The notes under the pieces: model-generated
Told to the model about the DNA's origin: nothing
The model's database searches: none
What the model saw: the letters and a program-made list of their open reading frames with translations, nothing else
In this document: positions 1 through 5,401 of the stretch, in pieces
How positions within the stretch are numbered: position 1 is the stretch's first letter
How the letters are laid out: every line of letters starts with the position of its first letter
From: an uncultured Chloroflexota bacterium
GTDB lineage: Bacteria; Chloroflexota; Anaerolineae; Aggregatilineales; Phototrophicaceae
Assembly (NCBI GenBank): GCA_937942935.1
Contig: CALDGT010000895.1
Location: 1-5,401 of the forward strand
Direction of reading: 5' to 3'
DNA length: 5,401 nucleotides
Made by a program: the position numbers and the translations under genes

Positions 1-1004
1 GTGCGCCTCGCCCCGCCGAAGCCGAGTTTTTTACGATGAATACCAATCCAGAACGGGCTGGTGAAAAAGCGGCAATGGAGCAAAATCAATATTATGCAGA
101 TGTCTCGGCAAGCATCCAACTCGCTACCGAAGAAGCACTCATCGCCATTGTGAAGCATTTGCATAAGACCACAGGTATGAAACACTTGGTGATGGCGGGT
201 GGTGTTGCGCTCAATACCAAAGCCAATTATCGCTTGCTCGCAGAAACACCATTTGAAGAAATTTATATCCAACCTGCCGCAGGTGACGATGGCGGGGCGC
301 TCGGTGCGGCATTGTGGGCGCATTATATCGTGATGAATAATCCGCGTGATTGGGTCATGCCTCATGCGTATTGGGGACAAGGGTTCTCTGAAGGCGAAAT
401 CCGCGAATTTTTGGATACAAATAACATCAAATATGAGCAATTTTCGGATGATAGCAAATTGTTAGATGTGGTCGCAGAATCGCTCACAACCGAAAATGTA
501 GTCGGGTTCTTTCAGGGACGGTTTGAATGGGGTCCTCGGGCATTGGGCAACCGAAGCATTTTGGCAGACCCACGTAGCGATGCCATGAAAGAGGTTGTGA
601 ATACCAAAATCAAATTCCGTGAGCCATTCCGCCCATTTGCGCCTGTGATTTTACGAGACCGCGCGGCTGAATATTTTGATTATCCCGATGTCGAAAAACA
701 TGAAGCGCCACGTTATATGTTGATGGTCGCGCCGATTAAAGAAGATAAGCAAGATAAAATTCAAGCGGTGTGTCACATGGGGACAGGGCGCTTGCAGACG
801 ATTGAGCGCGAGACGAACCCCCGTTATTACGGCGTGGTTGAGCGATTTGGTCAAATCACGGGTGTGCCTGTGGTATTGAATACATCGTTTAATTTGCGTG
901 GTGAACCGATTGTCACCACACCCAAAGAAGCCTTTAATACCTTCAAAAACAGCGATATTGATATGCTGGTGTTGGAGAATTTCTTAGTCCGCAAACCTTA
1001 TTAG
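1..1004 (+). CDS. Carbamoyltransferase, NodU/CmcH/TobZ family, C-terminal part (5' end outside window)
   Basis: Family members transfer a carbamoyl group, usually via carbamoyl adenylate made from carbamoyl phosphate and ATP, to a hydroxyl or similar acceptor on antibiotics, Nod factors, toxins or other metabolites. The open frame runs in from the window edge (first full codon at 3, 333 residues visible). The ATG at 36 is internal, because the residues before it (APRPAEAEFFT) fit the family. The family is usually about 550-600 aa, so roughly 40% is missing. Visible landmarks: the end of the Kae1/HypF-like ATP-binding domain, with GGVALN (nt 198-215) and GDDGGALGAA (282-311); then the C-terminal carbamoyltransferase domain, with GRFEWGPRALGNRS (516-557), FREPFRPFAPVI, GTGRLQT and LNTSFN (876-893) followed by RGEPIV. 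There is no frameshift. The stop codon abuts the next gene, implying an operon. The acceptor substrate cannot be read from this part. Family assignment is strong; the substrate is unknown. Confidence 0.93.
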   Translation, partial: APRPAEAEFFTMNTNPERAGEKAAMEQNQYYADVSASIQLATEEALIAIVKHLHKTTGMKHLVMAGGVALNTKANYRLLAETPFEEIYIQPAAGDDGGALGAALWAHYIVMNNPRDWVMPHAYWGQGFSEGEIREFLDTNNIKYEQFSDDSKLLDVVAESLTTENVVGFFQGRFEWGPRALGNRSILADPRSDAMKEVVNTKIKFREPFRPFAPVILRDRAAEYFDYPDVEKHEAPRYMLMVAPIKEDKQDKIQAVCHMGTGRLQTIERETNPRYYGVVERFGQITGVPVVLNTSFNLRGEPIVTTPKEAFNTFKNSDIDMLVLENFLVRKPY

Positions 1005-1015
1005 TGAGTAGTGTA

Positions 1016-1630
1016 ATGAGTTCAGAAACAGCAGTTAAACACGAAACACCATTCTCGTTAGCCGATGCGATTGCGCTCGGTAGCGCGGTTTTAGTCCTTG
1101 TTGGATTTGTAATTTTGCCATTTTGGGCGAATGGTAATGGATTTGCCCACCTAGGAGACCATCGCATTTTTCTCTTGATACCGATTGTTGCTGTTGTCGG
1201 CGCGATTTTTGCGTTGATTGCCCTCACTAACATTCGGATGCGCCCTATGTCACCATCCTTGATTTTTATCACAGGGTTACTTGGACTTTTGGGATGCGGT
1301 TTGCCTGTTTTGCGTGTTTTGGCGGGGCAAGATGCTCAAGCAACTGTTTTGAGTGATGTGGCAAATATCGGATTTTATTTGACCGTCATCGGATTTTTGG
1401 GATTTTTGATTCAATCCTTTATCAAACGCCCTGCTTTGCCAGAAGGTGTGAGTGGCTACAACGAAGATATCATGAGCCGTTTAGGGACAATGGGCGAATT
1501 GATGCGCTTTTTGTGGAAACGCAAACTGTATTGGATGATGCCGATGGTGATTGTGTTATTCTTGTTTGCGGCGCTCATCATCGCTGGTAGTGCAGGTGGT
1601 CTTGCTCCGTTCATTTATACGTTGTGGTAA
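1016..1630 (+). CDS. Five-helix membrane protein with C-terminal DUF5989-like domain
   Basis: This integral membrane protein has unknown biochemical function. I chose ATG 1016 (204 aa): a weak GTGAG lies 7 nt upstream. A GTG at 1004 that overlaps the preceding TAG would add four residues (208 aa) and cannot be excluded. Numbering from the GTG, hydrophobic segments lie at about 21-40, 54-76, 84-105, 119-140 and 176-195. Residues ~155-208 carry the pattern I associate with DUF5989: an amphipathic stretch (MGELMRFLWKRKLYW), one helix, then a small-residue run ending in APFIYTLW at the very C-terminus. DUF5989 proteins are normally only ~50 aa and are typically encoded beside carbamoyltransferases, which matches the neighbour here. 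The first ~140 residues, with four helices, are an extra N-terminal domain I do not recognise. The domain call is from memory of the family; a role in membrane tethering of the carbamoyltransferase pathway is inference. Confidence 0.82.
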   Translation: MSSETAVKHETPFSLADAIALGSAVLVLVGFVILPFWANGNGFAHLGDHRIFLLIPIVAVVGAIFALIALTNIRMRPMSPSLIFITGLLGLLGCGLPVLRVLAGQDAQATVLSDVANIGFYLTVIGFLGFLIQSFIKRPALPEGVSGYNEDIMSRLGTMGELMRFLWKRKLYWMMPMVIVLFLFAALIIAGSAGGLAPFIYTLW

Positions 1631-1634
1631 GGGG
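1629..1634 (+). promoter_or_regulatory. Ribosome binding site deciding the start of the 120-aa membrane protein
   Basis: AAGGGG lies 6 nt before the ATG at 1641 and overlaps the stop codon of the preceding gene. It favours 1641 over in-frame ATG codons further upstream inside the preceding gene (the furthest at 1551), and it suggests translational coupling. Confidence 0.6.
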
Positions 1635-1640
1635 CGACTG

Positions 1641-2003
1641 ATGAATAATGAATTGTTAGTATGGGGCATTGTGATTGTTTTTGCCCTGATTTTTGGACCC
1701 TTAACAGCACGTAGTTCGATGCGCCGTGATAAAATTCATGGTGGTACTATGGCACAAATCTTTCATGGTTTGGCTTGTGTGGTGATGATGATGGTATTGC
1801 CCCTTATCTTGGGGAGTATCTTTATCGGTCATAATGCGGGTTATGGGATTGTTGTTGGGCTTGGATTGATTGCTATATGCGGTGGGTTGCTTGTTGTCTT
1901 TGCGACATTTGAAAATGCCCCTCGTGAAGCATATCTAAAAACACTCAAACCAAAAGAAGACACAGGCTGGACAGCCGAAGACGCTTTGAAATCTGGGTTA
2001 TAA
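1641..2003 (+). CDS. Small three-helix membrane protein, unknown function
   Basis: This 120-aa protein is not one I recognise. Three hydrophobic segments lie at about 5-23, 38-62 and 66-90, followed by a charged tail (91-120). The basic loop RSSMRRDK between helices 1 and 2 and the lysine-containing tail suggest, by the positive-inside rule, an outside N-terminus and a cytoplasmic C-terminus. There is no signal peptide distinct from helix 1, no cysteine pair and no obvious catalytic motif. The gene starts 10 nt after the preceding DUF5989-like gene, with a purine-rich SD spanning the junction, so it is very likely the last gene of the carbamoyltransferase operon. DUF5989/carbamoyltransferase cassettes elsewhere often include a further small membrane protein of the SxtJ type; this one sits in an equivalent place, but I see no clear sequence resemblance. 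It ends one base into the downstream terminator hairpin. Confidence 0.85.
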   Translation: MNNELLVWGIVIVFALIFGPLTARSSMRRDKIHGGTMAQIFHGLACVVMMMVLPLILGSIFIGHNAGYGIVVGLGLIAICGGLLVVFATFENAPREAYLKTLKPKEDTGWTAEDALKSGL

Positions 2004-2034
2004 TCAAAAACAGGGGTTTGCCCCTGTTTTTGAT
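2003..2034. terminator. Perfect bidirectional intrinsic terminator between convergent genes
   Basis: ATCAAAAACAGGGG (2003-2016), a TTTG loop, then CCCCTGTTTTTGAT (2021-2034) form a perfect 14-bp stem. The core CAGGGG/CCCCTG is flanked by A5 and T5 tracts, so a GC-rich hairpin followed by a U-run is made on either strand. It begins on the last base of the upstream gene's TAA and ends one base before the ndh stop codon, filling the whole gap. Confidence 0.93.
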
Positions 2035-3360
2035 TTATGCTAATACGTCTTCTTTGATTGGTGCTTGTGCTTGCTCTTGCTGACGAGTTGGTGCTGTTTC
2101 GTTGATAATAATTCGCACAGAACGGTCGTAGGTGATGTAGTTCCATACCCAATTGACAAACACGGTCACACGGTTGCGGAATCCCATGAGCCAAACCAGA
2201 TGTAACCCAAGCCATGTCACCCATGCAAAAAAGCCTGATAATTGCACTTTATTGAAAGGATATGCCACTGCTCGCCGTCTGCCGATGGTTGCCATAATTC
2301 CCTTGTCACGATAGATAAACTCGGTTTGAGGTTTATTGGTTAGCCGATTGATGATATTTTGGGCAACCTGCTTGCCTTGTTGTTGGGCAACCGGAATCAC
2401 TTGAGCATATGGTTTTGATTCTATATCTAACAAATAGGCAATATCTCCGACAGCATATATATTGTCTAAGCCAATCACTTCTAGGGTTGGCTGAACTGGA
2501 ATCCTATCTCCCCGCGCTAATTCCACACCAAGCATTCGCGCCACTGGCGACCCTTTTACCCCTGCCGACCAGACCAATGTATGTGTATGGATAATCTCAC
2601 CATCGGCTAAAATAACCCTATTTTTCTCCATTTTTTGTACCGCTTTGCCCATAATTACCTCAACACCGAGCGATTCAAGTTGTTTGCGTGCCAATTCACG
2701 TAATCGCTCTGGATAGGGGGTTAATAGTGTATTGGTTGCTTCGACCAAAATTACACGGGCGCGGATACTGTTGGCGCGATTATATTCTCGTGAGAGGACA
2801 TGATTATACAATTCATATAACGCTCCTGCTGTTTCGAGACCAGTGGGTCCACCACCGACCACGACCATTGTTGTCATTGCCTCACGTTCAATGCTATCTT
2901 TTGTCCATGTGGCTTTCTCAAATAATTTGAGGATATGATTACGCAGGATAATCGTATCTTGCATATTTTTGAGTCCGAAAGCGAATTGTTCTACCGACTC
3001 ATTGCCGAAAAAATTAATTACACTGCCTGTTGCCACCACCAAATAATCATAATATTGGTCGAGGCTAGTGCCATTGGTTTTGACGACAACCTTTTTTTCT
3101 TGGGTATTGATAGATGTGACTTCACCCAATAAAAAGCTAATATTGCGATTTTTACGATAAATCCCGCGAACAGGATAGGCAATTTCGCTGGGGTCTAGGG
3201 CGCATGTTGCGACTTGGTAGAGTAGGGGGGTGAAGGTATGAAAATTGTTGCGGTCTATGAGCAAAATATCCACAGGCTGACGGAGCAATTTATTCACAAC
3301 CGAAAGCCCACCAAATCCTGCACCGATGATGATAATACGCGGACGCGCTGATGTTGACAT
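2035..3360 (-). CDS. ndh: Type II NADH:quinone oxidoreductase (NDH-2)
   Basis: This is a single-subunit, non-proton-pumping flavoenzyme that oxidises NADH and passes electrons to membrane quinone on the cytoplasmic face. The 441 aa fit the family. Motifs in order: FAD-binding GAGFGG (13-18) with an acidic residue ending the second strand (LIDR, 34-37); the family segment YQVATCALDPSEIAYPVR (48-65); ATG at 110-112; the NADH-binding Rossmann motif GGGPTGLE (169-176) with E207 in LVEA as the likely ribose-binding acid; AVGDIA (303-308), contacting FAD; and AQQQGK (325-330), corresponding to the quinone-site region. A hydrophobic/amphipathic stretch at 373-395 is the usual membrane anchor. The last ~20 residues are Gln-rich and probably disordered. 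GGAGGA upstream supports the start. The gene is monocistronic as far as visible, with its own promoter and Rex-like operators. A related NAD(P)/FAD disulfide-type reductase is less likely because the NDH-2 motifs and anchor are all present. Confidence 0.93.
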   Translation of the reverse strand: MSTSARPRIIIIGAGFGGLSVVNKLLRQPVDILLIDRNNFHTFTPLLYQVATCALDPSEIAYPVRGIYRKNRNISFLLGEVTSINTQEKKVVVKTNGTSLDQYYDYLVVATGSVINFFGNESVEQFAFGLKNMQDTIILRNHILKLFEKATWTKDSIEREAMTTMVVVGGGPTGLETAGALYELYNHVLSREYNRANSIRARVILVEATNTLLTPYPERLRELARKQLESLGVEVIMGKAVQKMEKNRVILADGEIIHTHTLVWSAGVKGSPVARMLGVELARGDRIPVQPTLEVIGLDNIYAVGDIAYLLDIESKPYAQVIPVAQQQGKQVAQNIINRLTNKPQTEFIYRDKGIMATIGRRRAVAYPFNKVQLSGFFAWVTWLGLHLVWLMGFRNRVTVFVNWVWNYITYDRSVRIIINETAPTRQQEQAQAPIKEDVLA

Positions 3361-3369
3361 ATTCCCAAG

Positions 3370-3375
3370 TCCTCC
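3370..3375 (-). promoter_or_regulatory. Ribosome binding site of ndh
   Basis: On the minus strand GGAGGA lies 9 nt before the ATG at 3360. This is a strong match to the SD consensus and fixes the ndh start. Confidence 0.8.
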
Positions 3376-3396
3376 AAGAACTCTTTTTATGCGTAT

Positions 3397-3414
3397 ATGT
3401 GAATTGTATCACAA
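3397..3414. promoter_or_regulatory. Rex-like operator O1, centred on the ndh -10 box
   Basis: The plus strand reads ATGTGAATTGTATCACAA. The arms TGTGA (3398-3402) and TCACA (3409-3413) are a perfect 5-bp inverted repeat separated by 6 nt. Those 6 nt are, on the minus strand, exactly the ndh -10 hexamer TACAAT. The site matches 12 of 14 specified positions of the Rex consensus TTGTGAA-N4-TTCACAA. The core also equals the CRP core TGTGA-N6-TCACA. Binding here would cover the -10 and the start point, so repression is expected. That the protein is Rex is inference from the target gene. Confidence 0.55.
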
Positions 3415-3431
3415 ACAAAATGATTTGTGAA
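3403..3431 (-). promoter_or_regulatory. Sigma-70-type promoter of ndh
   Basis: On the minus strand, TTCACA (3431-3426; 5 of 6 to TTGACA) and TACAAT (3408-3403; 5 of 6 to TATAAT) are separated by 17 nt. A TG one base before the -10 (3411-3410) makes it an extended -10. The start point would be near 3396, giving a leader of ~36 nt containing the SD. Both hexamers are embedded in TGTGA/TCACA palindromes. Confidence 0.75.
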
Positions 3432-3442
3432 GCATTTCACTA
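3425..3442. promoter_or_regulatory. Rex-like operator O2, over the ndh -35 box
   Basis: TTGTGAAGCATTTCACTA matches 13 of 14 specified positions of the Rex consensus TTGTGAA-N4-TTCACAA. The left arm contains the complement of the -35 hexamer. Its centre is 28 bp upstream of the O1 centre, so two repressor dimers could occupy the promoter. Compared with a CRP site (TGTGA-N6-TCACA), the inner A...T and the outer TT fit Rex better, but one half-site ends in T instead of A. Confidence 0.6.
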
Positions 3443-3464
3443 ATATTCATCGAAATTGGTCATA

Positions 3465-3492
3465 TCGTTAAGCGGCGTAAACGCGCTATAAT
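3465..3492 (+). promoter_or_regulatory. Probable purH promoter
   Basis: A perfect TATAAT lies at 3487-3492. With a 16-nt spacer the -35 would be TCGTTA (3465-3470), only 3 of 6 to consensus, and no better -35 is present at 17 or 18 nt. Transcription would start near 3499, giving a ~40-nt leader that is too short for a purine riboswitch. The -10 is well supported; the -35 is weak, so the promoter may depend on an activator or be of modest strength. Confidence 0.6.
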
Positions 3493-3524
3493 GCCCCTTT
3501 ATCATCGTATACCAAAATCAGAGC

Positions 3525-3529
3525 AAGGA
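3525..3529 (+). promoter_or_regulatory. Ribosome binding site of purH
   Basis: AAGGA lies 9 nt upstream of the ATG at 3539 and supports that start, which gives the family-typical N-terminus. Confidence 0.7.
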
Positions 3530-3538
3530 TAAACCATT

Positions 3539-5083
3539 ATGCCGCGTGCGCTTATCAGTGTTTACGATAAGACGAATGTAGTCGAATTTGCCCGCGATTT
3601 AGTCGGGTTAGGTTGGGATTTGGTCGCAAGTGGGGGAACAGAAGCATTGCTCCGTGGGGCAGGGTTATCTGTGACACCAGTAGAACAATTAACGGGGATT
3701 CCGGAAATGTTGGGTGGACGGGTAAAAACCTTGCATCCTGCTATTCATGCTGGAATTTTGGCGCGGTCTACACCAGAAGACATCGAAGACCTCAATCGGA
3801 ACGGCTATGCGCCGATAAAATTGGTTGTGTGCAATTTATATCCTTTTCAAGAAACGGTCAGCAAACAGGGTGTCTCATTGCAAGATGCCATTGAGCAAAT
3901 TGACATCGGTGGGGTGACATTGCTCCGTGCCGCCGCCAAAAATTTCTTTCATGTTGCTTGTGTGAGCGACCCTGCCGATTATAACCGAGTGATTGCAAGT
4001 TTGCGTGCAACTGGCGATACCGATTTGGCGTTACGTCGTGATTTGGCGGTCAAAGCCTTTGCTCATACCCGTGATTATGATACGGCGATTCACGCATTTT
4101 TGGCGCGTGGGACAATGGCTACAATGCCTATTGTCACCGCCGATTTGCCAGAGCAACTTTCTATCGGGATGAAGAAAATTGAGACCTTACGCTATGGCGA
4201 AAATCCTCATCAAATAGCCGCTTATTATTCTAACCAAGCAGGTGATGCACCACTTGGTGGGACAATTCTGAGTGGCAAGCAACTGTCTTATAACAATATT
4301 TTAGATATTGATGCCGCTTGGCGGGCGGTCAGCAGTTTTCAAGAACCGACTGTTGTCATTGTGAAGCATTTAACCCCGTGTGGCATTGCAAGTGCGGATA
4401 CACTCGCCACTGCTTATCCACTTGCCCTCCAATCTGACCCTGTATCGGCATTTGGTGGGGTGATTGCGGTGAATCGGACTGTGGATGATGATTTTATTAC
4501 TGCGCTCGGCTCACTATTTTTAGAGGCAATTGCCGCACCATCGTTCACAGAGAGCGCGTTGAATCGGTTGAAAGAAAAACGCCAAAATTGTCGTGTGTTG
4601 CGAATTCCACAACCGTATGATGGTGTTGAATTAGAAGTTCGTAATGTTCATCGTGGGTTACTGCTTCAACAAGCCGATACAGGTGACCCAGAAGGTACAC
4701 TTTGGAAAACCGTCACTCAGCGCCCACCGACTGATGATGAATTGTTGGCATTACAATACGCATGGAAAGCTGTTCAGCATGTGAAATCGAATTCGATTGT
4801 GTTGGCGATTAAAAATGCGACAGTGGGTGTTGGTGGTGGTTTGCCTAGTCGGTTGGATGCCGTCAAAATTGCCGTTACAAAGGCAGGAGAACGCGCAAAA
4901 GGGGCTGTGTTGGCTTCTGATGCCTTTTTCCCATTTGCGGATGGATTAGAGGCAGGGATTGTGGCTGGCATTACCGCCGTGATTCAACCGGGTGGCTCCA
5001 TTCGAGATAATGAAGTGATAGAAGCGGCAAATAAAGCAGGTATTGCGATGGTGCTGACGGGTATTCGGCATTTTCGTCATTAG
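3539..5083 (+). CDS. purH: Bifunctional AICAR formyltransferase / IMP cyclohydrolase
   Basis: It catalyses the last two steps of de novo IMP synthesis in the cytosol: formyl transfer from 10-formyl-THF to AICAR, then ring closure of FAICAR to IMP. The 514 aa are normal for PurH. The N-terminal cyclohydrolase domain (about 1-195) has LISVYDKT, SGGT (31-34), GGRVKTLHP (59-67), NLYPF (99-103) and DIGG plus LLRAAAKN (122-135). K63, Y101, D122 and K134 align at a constant offset of three with human ATIC K66, Y104, D125 and K137. The C-terminal transformylase domain has LRYGENPHQ (217-225), the catalytic pair K276-H277 in VKHLTPCG, SAFGGVIAVNR (303-313), KSNS (416-419), ASDAFFPF (459-466) and the terminal GIRHFRH. 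One oddity: where most homologues read GxGAGQxSR, this reads GVGGGLPSR (430-438), with Leu in place of Gln. The gene has its own promoter and faces a convergent gene, so it is transcribed alone and not within a pur operon. Confidence 0.98.
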   Translation: MPRALISVYDKTNVVEFARDLVGLGWDLVASGGTEALLRGAGLSVTPVEQLTGIPEMLGGRVKTLHPAIHAGILARSTPEDIEDLNRNGYAPIKLVVCNLYPFQETVSKQGVSLQDAIEQIDIGGVTLLRAAAKNFFHVACVSDPADYNRVIASLRATGDTDLALRRDLAVKAFAHTRDYDTAIHAFLARGTMATMPIVTADLPEQLSIGMKKIETLRYGENPHQIAAYYSNQAGDAPLGGTILSGKQLSYNNILDIDAAWRAVSSFQEPTVVIVKHLTPCGIASADTLATAYPLALQSDPVSAFGGVIAVNRTVDDDFITALGSLFLEAIAAPSFTESALNRLKEKRQNCRVLRIPQPYDGVELEVRNVHRGLLLQQADTGDPEGTLWKTVTQRPPTDDELLALQYAWKAVQHVKSNSIVLAIKNATVGVGGGLPSRLDAVKIAVTKAGERAKGAVLASDAFFPFADGLEAGIVAGITAVIQPGGSIRDNEVIEAANKAGIAMVLTGIRHFRH

Positions 5084-5098
5084 GCAAATTTATTCTGT

Positions 5099-5130
5099 GG
5101 CGGATAGGAATCACAAGATTCCCTTCCGCC
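5099..5130. terminator. Hairpin terminator between purH and the convergent hydrolase gene
   Basis: GGCGGATAGGAATC (5099-5112) and GATTCCCTTCCGCC (5117-5130) pair at 12 of 14 positions around an ACAA loop, with a two-base internal mismatch (TA against CT). On the plus strand it is followed by CGTTTATTGTTTG, a moderately U-rich tail. On the minus strand the tail is AT-rich but lacks a clean U-run. It lies 15 nt after the purH stop and 3 nt from the hydrolase stop. Confidence 0.7.
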
Positions 5131-5133
5131 CGT

Positions 5134-5401
5134 TTATTGTTTGTGGTGTGTTGCCTGTAGTTGAACTGGTAAAGGGTTATCATTAACCCATGCCTGCACC
5201 ATTGCATTGAATAGAGTTGGCGATTCTACATTCCAACCATGTCCTAACTGTGGGGCAAACCACCCTTGTGCATTAGGCATTATTTTGGGGATACCATACA
5301 CAGATTGAATAATAATTTTTGATTCGTTGCCACCAGCTACAACCAGTGTTGGATTATTAACCTGACTCAGTGAGGATGGTATACGAAAATCAACCACTTC
5401 T
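5134..5401 (-). CDS. Alpha/beta-hydrolase fold protein, C-terminal fragment (5' end outside window)
   Basis: The frame enters from the right edge and stays open beyond the GTG at 5397, which is therefore internal; 88 residues and the stop are visible. The pattern is that of the last third of an alpha/beta-hydrolase: strand NPTLVVAGG, followed by a likely acidic position in NES where many relatives have the catalytic-acid loop; a second strand with MPNAQGWFAPQLGHGWN; and a C-terminal helix ESPTLFNAMVQAWVNDNPLP. The His in LGHGWN (nt 5239-5241) is the expected catalytic histidine. The nucleophile elbow lies outside the window, so hydrolase activity and substrate cannot be assigned. It is convergent with purH and separated from it by a hairpin. 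Confidence 0.85.
   Translation of the reverse strand, partial: EVVDFRIPSSLSQVNNPTLVVAGGNESKIIIQSVYGIPKIMPNAQGWFAPQLGHGWNVESPTLFNAMVQAWVNDNPLPVQLQATHHKQ

Noticed and set aside
36..38. ATG at 36 as the true start of the carbamoyltransferase
   Set aside because: The frame is open to the window edge with family-like residues before it, and the product would lack the N-terminal half of the catalytic fold.
943..1272. Antisense open frame of about 109 codons across the first gene junction
   Set aside because: It lies opposite two well-supported genes, its composition is that of a reverse-strand shadow (Thr/Ile/Lys/Pro-rich, no domain), and it has no SD or promoter.
1551..1640. N-terminal extension of the 120-aa membrane protein to an upstream in-frame ATG
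   Set aside because: It would overlap the preceding gene by 80 nt, and the residues read as a frame-shifted copy of that gene. AAGGGG just before 1641 gives a clear start.
1841..2224. Minus-strand open frame of about 127 codons spanning the terminator
   Set aside because: It runs through the perfect terminator hairpin and overlaps both the membrane-protein gene and ndh. There is no recognisable protein feature.
3409..3430. A separate 7-bp inverted repeat TCACAAA / TTTGTGA with an 8-nt spacer
   Set aside because: It is formed by the right arm of one operator and the left arm of the next, so it is explained by the tandem arrangement and is not an independent site.
3397..3442. CRP/FNR-type activator sites (TGTGA-N6-TCACA core)
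   Set aside because: The core fits CRP too, but both sites sit on top of the -10 and -35, a repressor position. The inner A/T and outer TT/AA bases of the upstream site, and the NADH-related target gene, favour Rex. CRP-family binding remains possible and is named as the main alternative.
3493..3538. Purine riboswitch or attenuator ahead of purH
   Set aside because: The predicted leader is only about 40 nt with no paired-stem architecture, too short for a known purine aptamer.

Overview
The window holds six protein-coding genes, two of them cut by the window edges, in four transcription units. Base composition is moderate (roughly mid-40s % GC by eye) and the genes are tightly packed. The longest gene-free stretch is the 178-nt divergent promoter region at 3361-3538. 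There are no RNA genes, insertion sequences, CRISPR arrays or long repeats that I can support. The organism is a bacterium. The combination of a NodU-type carbamoyltransferase with a DUF5989-type membrane protein, a type II NADH dehydrogenase and a stand-alone purH would fit an environmental lineage such as Chloroflexota, but that placement is a low-confidence guess from protein style and not a demonstrated result.

Layout. (1) Positions 1-2003, + strand: the C-terminal part of a NodU/CmcH/TobZ-family carbamoyltransferase, then a five-helix membrane protein whose C-terminal ~55 residues look like a DUF5989 domain, then an unrecognised 120-aa three-helix membrane protein. The three genes are almost contiguous and probably form one operon whose promoter lies upstream of the window. 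The cassette suggests carbamoylation of a metabolite or envelope-linked substrate at or near the membrane. (2) A perfect 14-bp hairpin at 2003-2034 fills the gap between two convergent stop codons and should terminate both transcripts. (3) Positions 2035-3360, - strand: type II NADH:quinone oxidoreductase (ndh), with a clear SD and a well-formed sigma-70-type promoter. (4) Positions 3539-5083, + strand: purH, the bifunctional enzyme for the last two steps of IMP synthesis, transcribed alone from its own -10 box with only a short leader. (5) An imperfect hairpin at 5099-5130 again sits between convergent stops. (6) Positions 5134-5401, - strand: the C-terminal end of an alpha/beta-hydrolase.

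The most interesting regulatory signal is at the ndh promoter. Two palindromes of the form TGTGA-N6-TCACA overlap it: one is centred exactly on the -10 hexamer and the other covers the -35. They resemble the operator of the NADH/NAD+-sensing repressor Rex, and ndh consumes NADH, so an NADH-responsive feedback loop is a natural hypothesis. The most interesting protein-level signal is the apparent fusion of a four-helix membrane domain to DUF5989 beside the carbamoyltransferase.
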